From positions 1 to 64,000 of the forward strand of contig ALYD01000012.1 in NCBI GenBank assembly GCA_000513555.1: DNA of 64,000 bases. The letters are read 5' to 3'. The translations under genes were made by a program, and so were the position numbers. Positions 62,959 through 64,000 of this stretch are shown in pieces; position 1 is the first letter of the stretch, and each line of letters opens with the position of its first letter. The stretch is from Lachnospiraceae bacterium JC7. GTDB lineage: Bacteria; Bacillota; Clostridia; Lachnospirales; Lachnospiraceae. The notes under the pieces were generated by a model that was not told the DNA's origin, made no database searches, and worked only from the letters and a program-made list of their open reading frames with translations.

Positions 62959-64000
62959 TTAAACTTCCTTGAAATCACCGTCAACTACATTGTCATCGGA
63001 AGGATTTGCATTCTGCTGTGCTCCCTGTGATGCATCACCCTGTGGAGCTGCACCCTGAGCTGCCTGAGCCTGCTCATAAACCTTTGAGAAGAGAGCCTGT
63101 GAAGACTTCATAAGTGTCTCCTGAGCTGCCTTGATCTTCTCTGCGCCGTCCTTTGTGATGGACTCAAGAGGATTTGATGCAAGAACATCCTCAAGTGCCT
63201 TAAGATCAGCCTCAACCTGTGCCTTATCAGAACCTGAGATCTTGTCGCCTACATCCTCAAGTGCCTTCTTTGTCTGGAATACGATAGAATCAGCACCGTT
63301 TCTTGTTTCGATAGCTTCCTTCTTCTCCTTATCGGCAGCCTCATACTGAGCAGCCTCCTTAACGGCCTTATCGATATCATCCTTGCTCATGTTTGAACCG
63401 GAAGTGATGGTGATGTGCTGCTCCTTGCCTGTTCCCTGATCCTTGGCAGAAACATTAACGATACCGTTTGCATCGATGTCGAATGTTACCTCGATCTTAG
63501 GTACGCCTCTCTGTGCAGGAAGGATACCGTCAAGTCTGAACTGGCCGAGAGTCTTGTTGTCACGTGCGAACTCACGCTCACCCTGTACTACATGGATATC
63601 TACAGCTGTCTGGTTGTTTTCTGCAGTTGAGAATACCTGTGAAGCTCTTGTAGGGATAGTTGTGTTTCTCTTGATAAGAGGTGTAGCAACACCGCCGAGA
63701 GTCTCGATGGAAAGTGTAAGCGGTGTAACATCAAGAAGAAGAACATCGCCGGCACCGGCATCACCTGCAAGCTTACCGCCCTGAATAGCTGCACCGATAG
63801 CTACGCACTCATCAGGGTTAAGAGACTTGTTTGGCTCCTTGCCTGTAAGCTGCTTAACCTTCTCCTGAGCAACAGGCATACGTGTTGAACCACCTACAAG
63901 GAGAACCTTGTCAAGCTCGCCTGATGTAAGACCTGCATCACGAAGCGCGTTTGTTACAGGAACTGCGGTTCTCTCTGTAAGGTCTGATGTGAGCTCCTCG
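62959..64000 (-). CDS. dnaK: Chaperone protein DnaK, 3' part (runs off the window)
   Basis: The C-terminal 346 codons of Hsp70. The reading frame stays open to the last base and continues out of the window with [19 protein letters not shown], then [28 protein letters not shown] and [17 protein letters not shown]. The helical lid ends in a Gln/Gly/Ala-rich stretch and the [12 protein letters not shown] tail, close to the conserved EEVD-like bacterial ending. The N-terminal ATPase half lies outside. Confidence 0.97.
   Translation of the reverse strand, partial: EELTSDLTERTAVPVTNALRDAGLTSGELDKVLLVGGSTRMPVAQEKVKQLTGKEPNKSLNPDECVAIGAAIQGGKLAGDAGAGDVLLLDVTPLTLSIETLGGVATPLIKRNTTIPTRASQVFSTAENNQTAVDIHVVQGEREFARDNKTLGQFRLDGILPAQRGVPKIEVTFDIDANGIVNVSAKDQGTGKEQHITITSGSNMSKDDIDKAVKEAAQYEAADKEKKEAIETRNGADSIVFQTKKALEDVGDKISGSDKAQVEADLKALEDVLASNPLESITKDGAEKIKAAQETLMKSSQALFSKVYEQAQAAQGAAPQGDASQGAQQNANPSDDNVVDGDFKEV

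Overview
The window looks like a chromosome segment of an anaerobic low-to-mid GC Bacillota, most probably a Lachnospiraceae-type gut bacterium. The grounds are strong AGGAGG-type ribosome sites, a CcpA cre box, the ireB-ruvX-DUF1292-trmR-trhP gene order known from Bacillus subtilis yrzL-yrrO, an era-recO-glyS-ppdK neighbourhood, and tripartite tricarboxylate (TTT) transporters. The genus cannot be settled from sequence alone. Nearly all genes lie on the minus strand. I saw no tRNA, rRNA, CRISPR array, prophage or insertion sequence.

Region 1 (1-3.6 kb): mannose-6-phosphate isomerase, then a secreted lipoprotein reductase with two FMN-binding modules and a fumarate-reductase-like FAD domain.

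Region 2 (3.6-27.2 kb): an aldarate (galactarate/glucarate) catabolic island. It encodes two TTT transporters, galactarate dehydratase (garD), two glucarate dehydratases, a DHDPS-family aldolase that probably makes pyruvate plus tartronate semialdehyde, two tartronate semialdehyde reductases, glycerate kinase, an MBL-fold hydrolase, an aldo/keto reductase, a PPC-domain protein and a two-helix membrane protein. Regulation appears to be split. Two LysR proteins face the transporter/dehydratase promoters. A PrpR/Fis-type protein whose AAA+ domain has lost its ATPase and sigma-54 motifs is associated with a 17-bp motif of 10-bp-phased TTTCA boxes. That motif occurs at its own promoter and upstream of both garR operons. 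Pyruvate phosphate dikinase follows, with a cre site in an activating position.

Region 3 (30.4-51.8 kb): housekeeping genes. These are a two-component system, glyS, recO, era, an M16C peptidase, a YdcF-type protein, the trhP-trmR tRNA wobble-uridine pair, a catalytic-domain-less MltG relative, RNase J, DUF1292, ruvX, ireB, mtaB, an HPr-like protein without the phosphorylatable histidine, thiI, prmA, a cysteine desulfurase and rsmE.

Region 4 (52-61.6 kb): a duplicated GT2 plus PMT (GT39) glycosyltransferase cassette. Between its parts sits a gene for a secreted protein carrying a Thr/Ser/Pro-rich 18-bp repeat tract. It reads as a self-contained bacterial protein O-glycosylation system with its own candidate substrate. 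A poly-G tract lies inside the promoter spacer of one GT2 gene and could make expression phase variable. This locus, and the phased-box regulon of region 2, are the best candidates for something undescribed.

Region 5 (61.7-64 kb): dnaJ and the 3' part of dnaK, which runs off the window.
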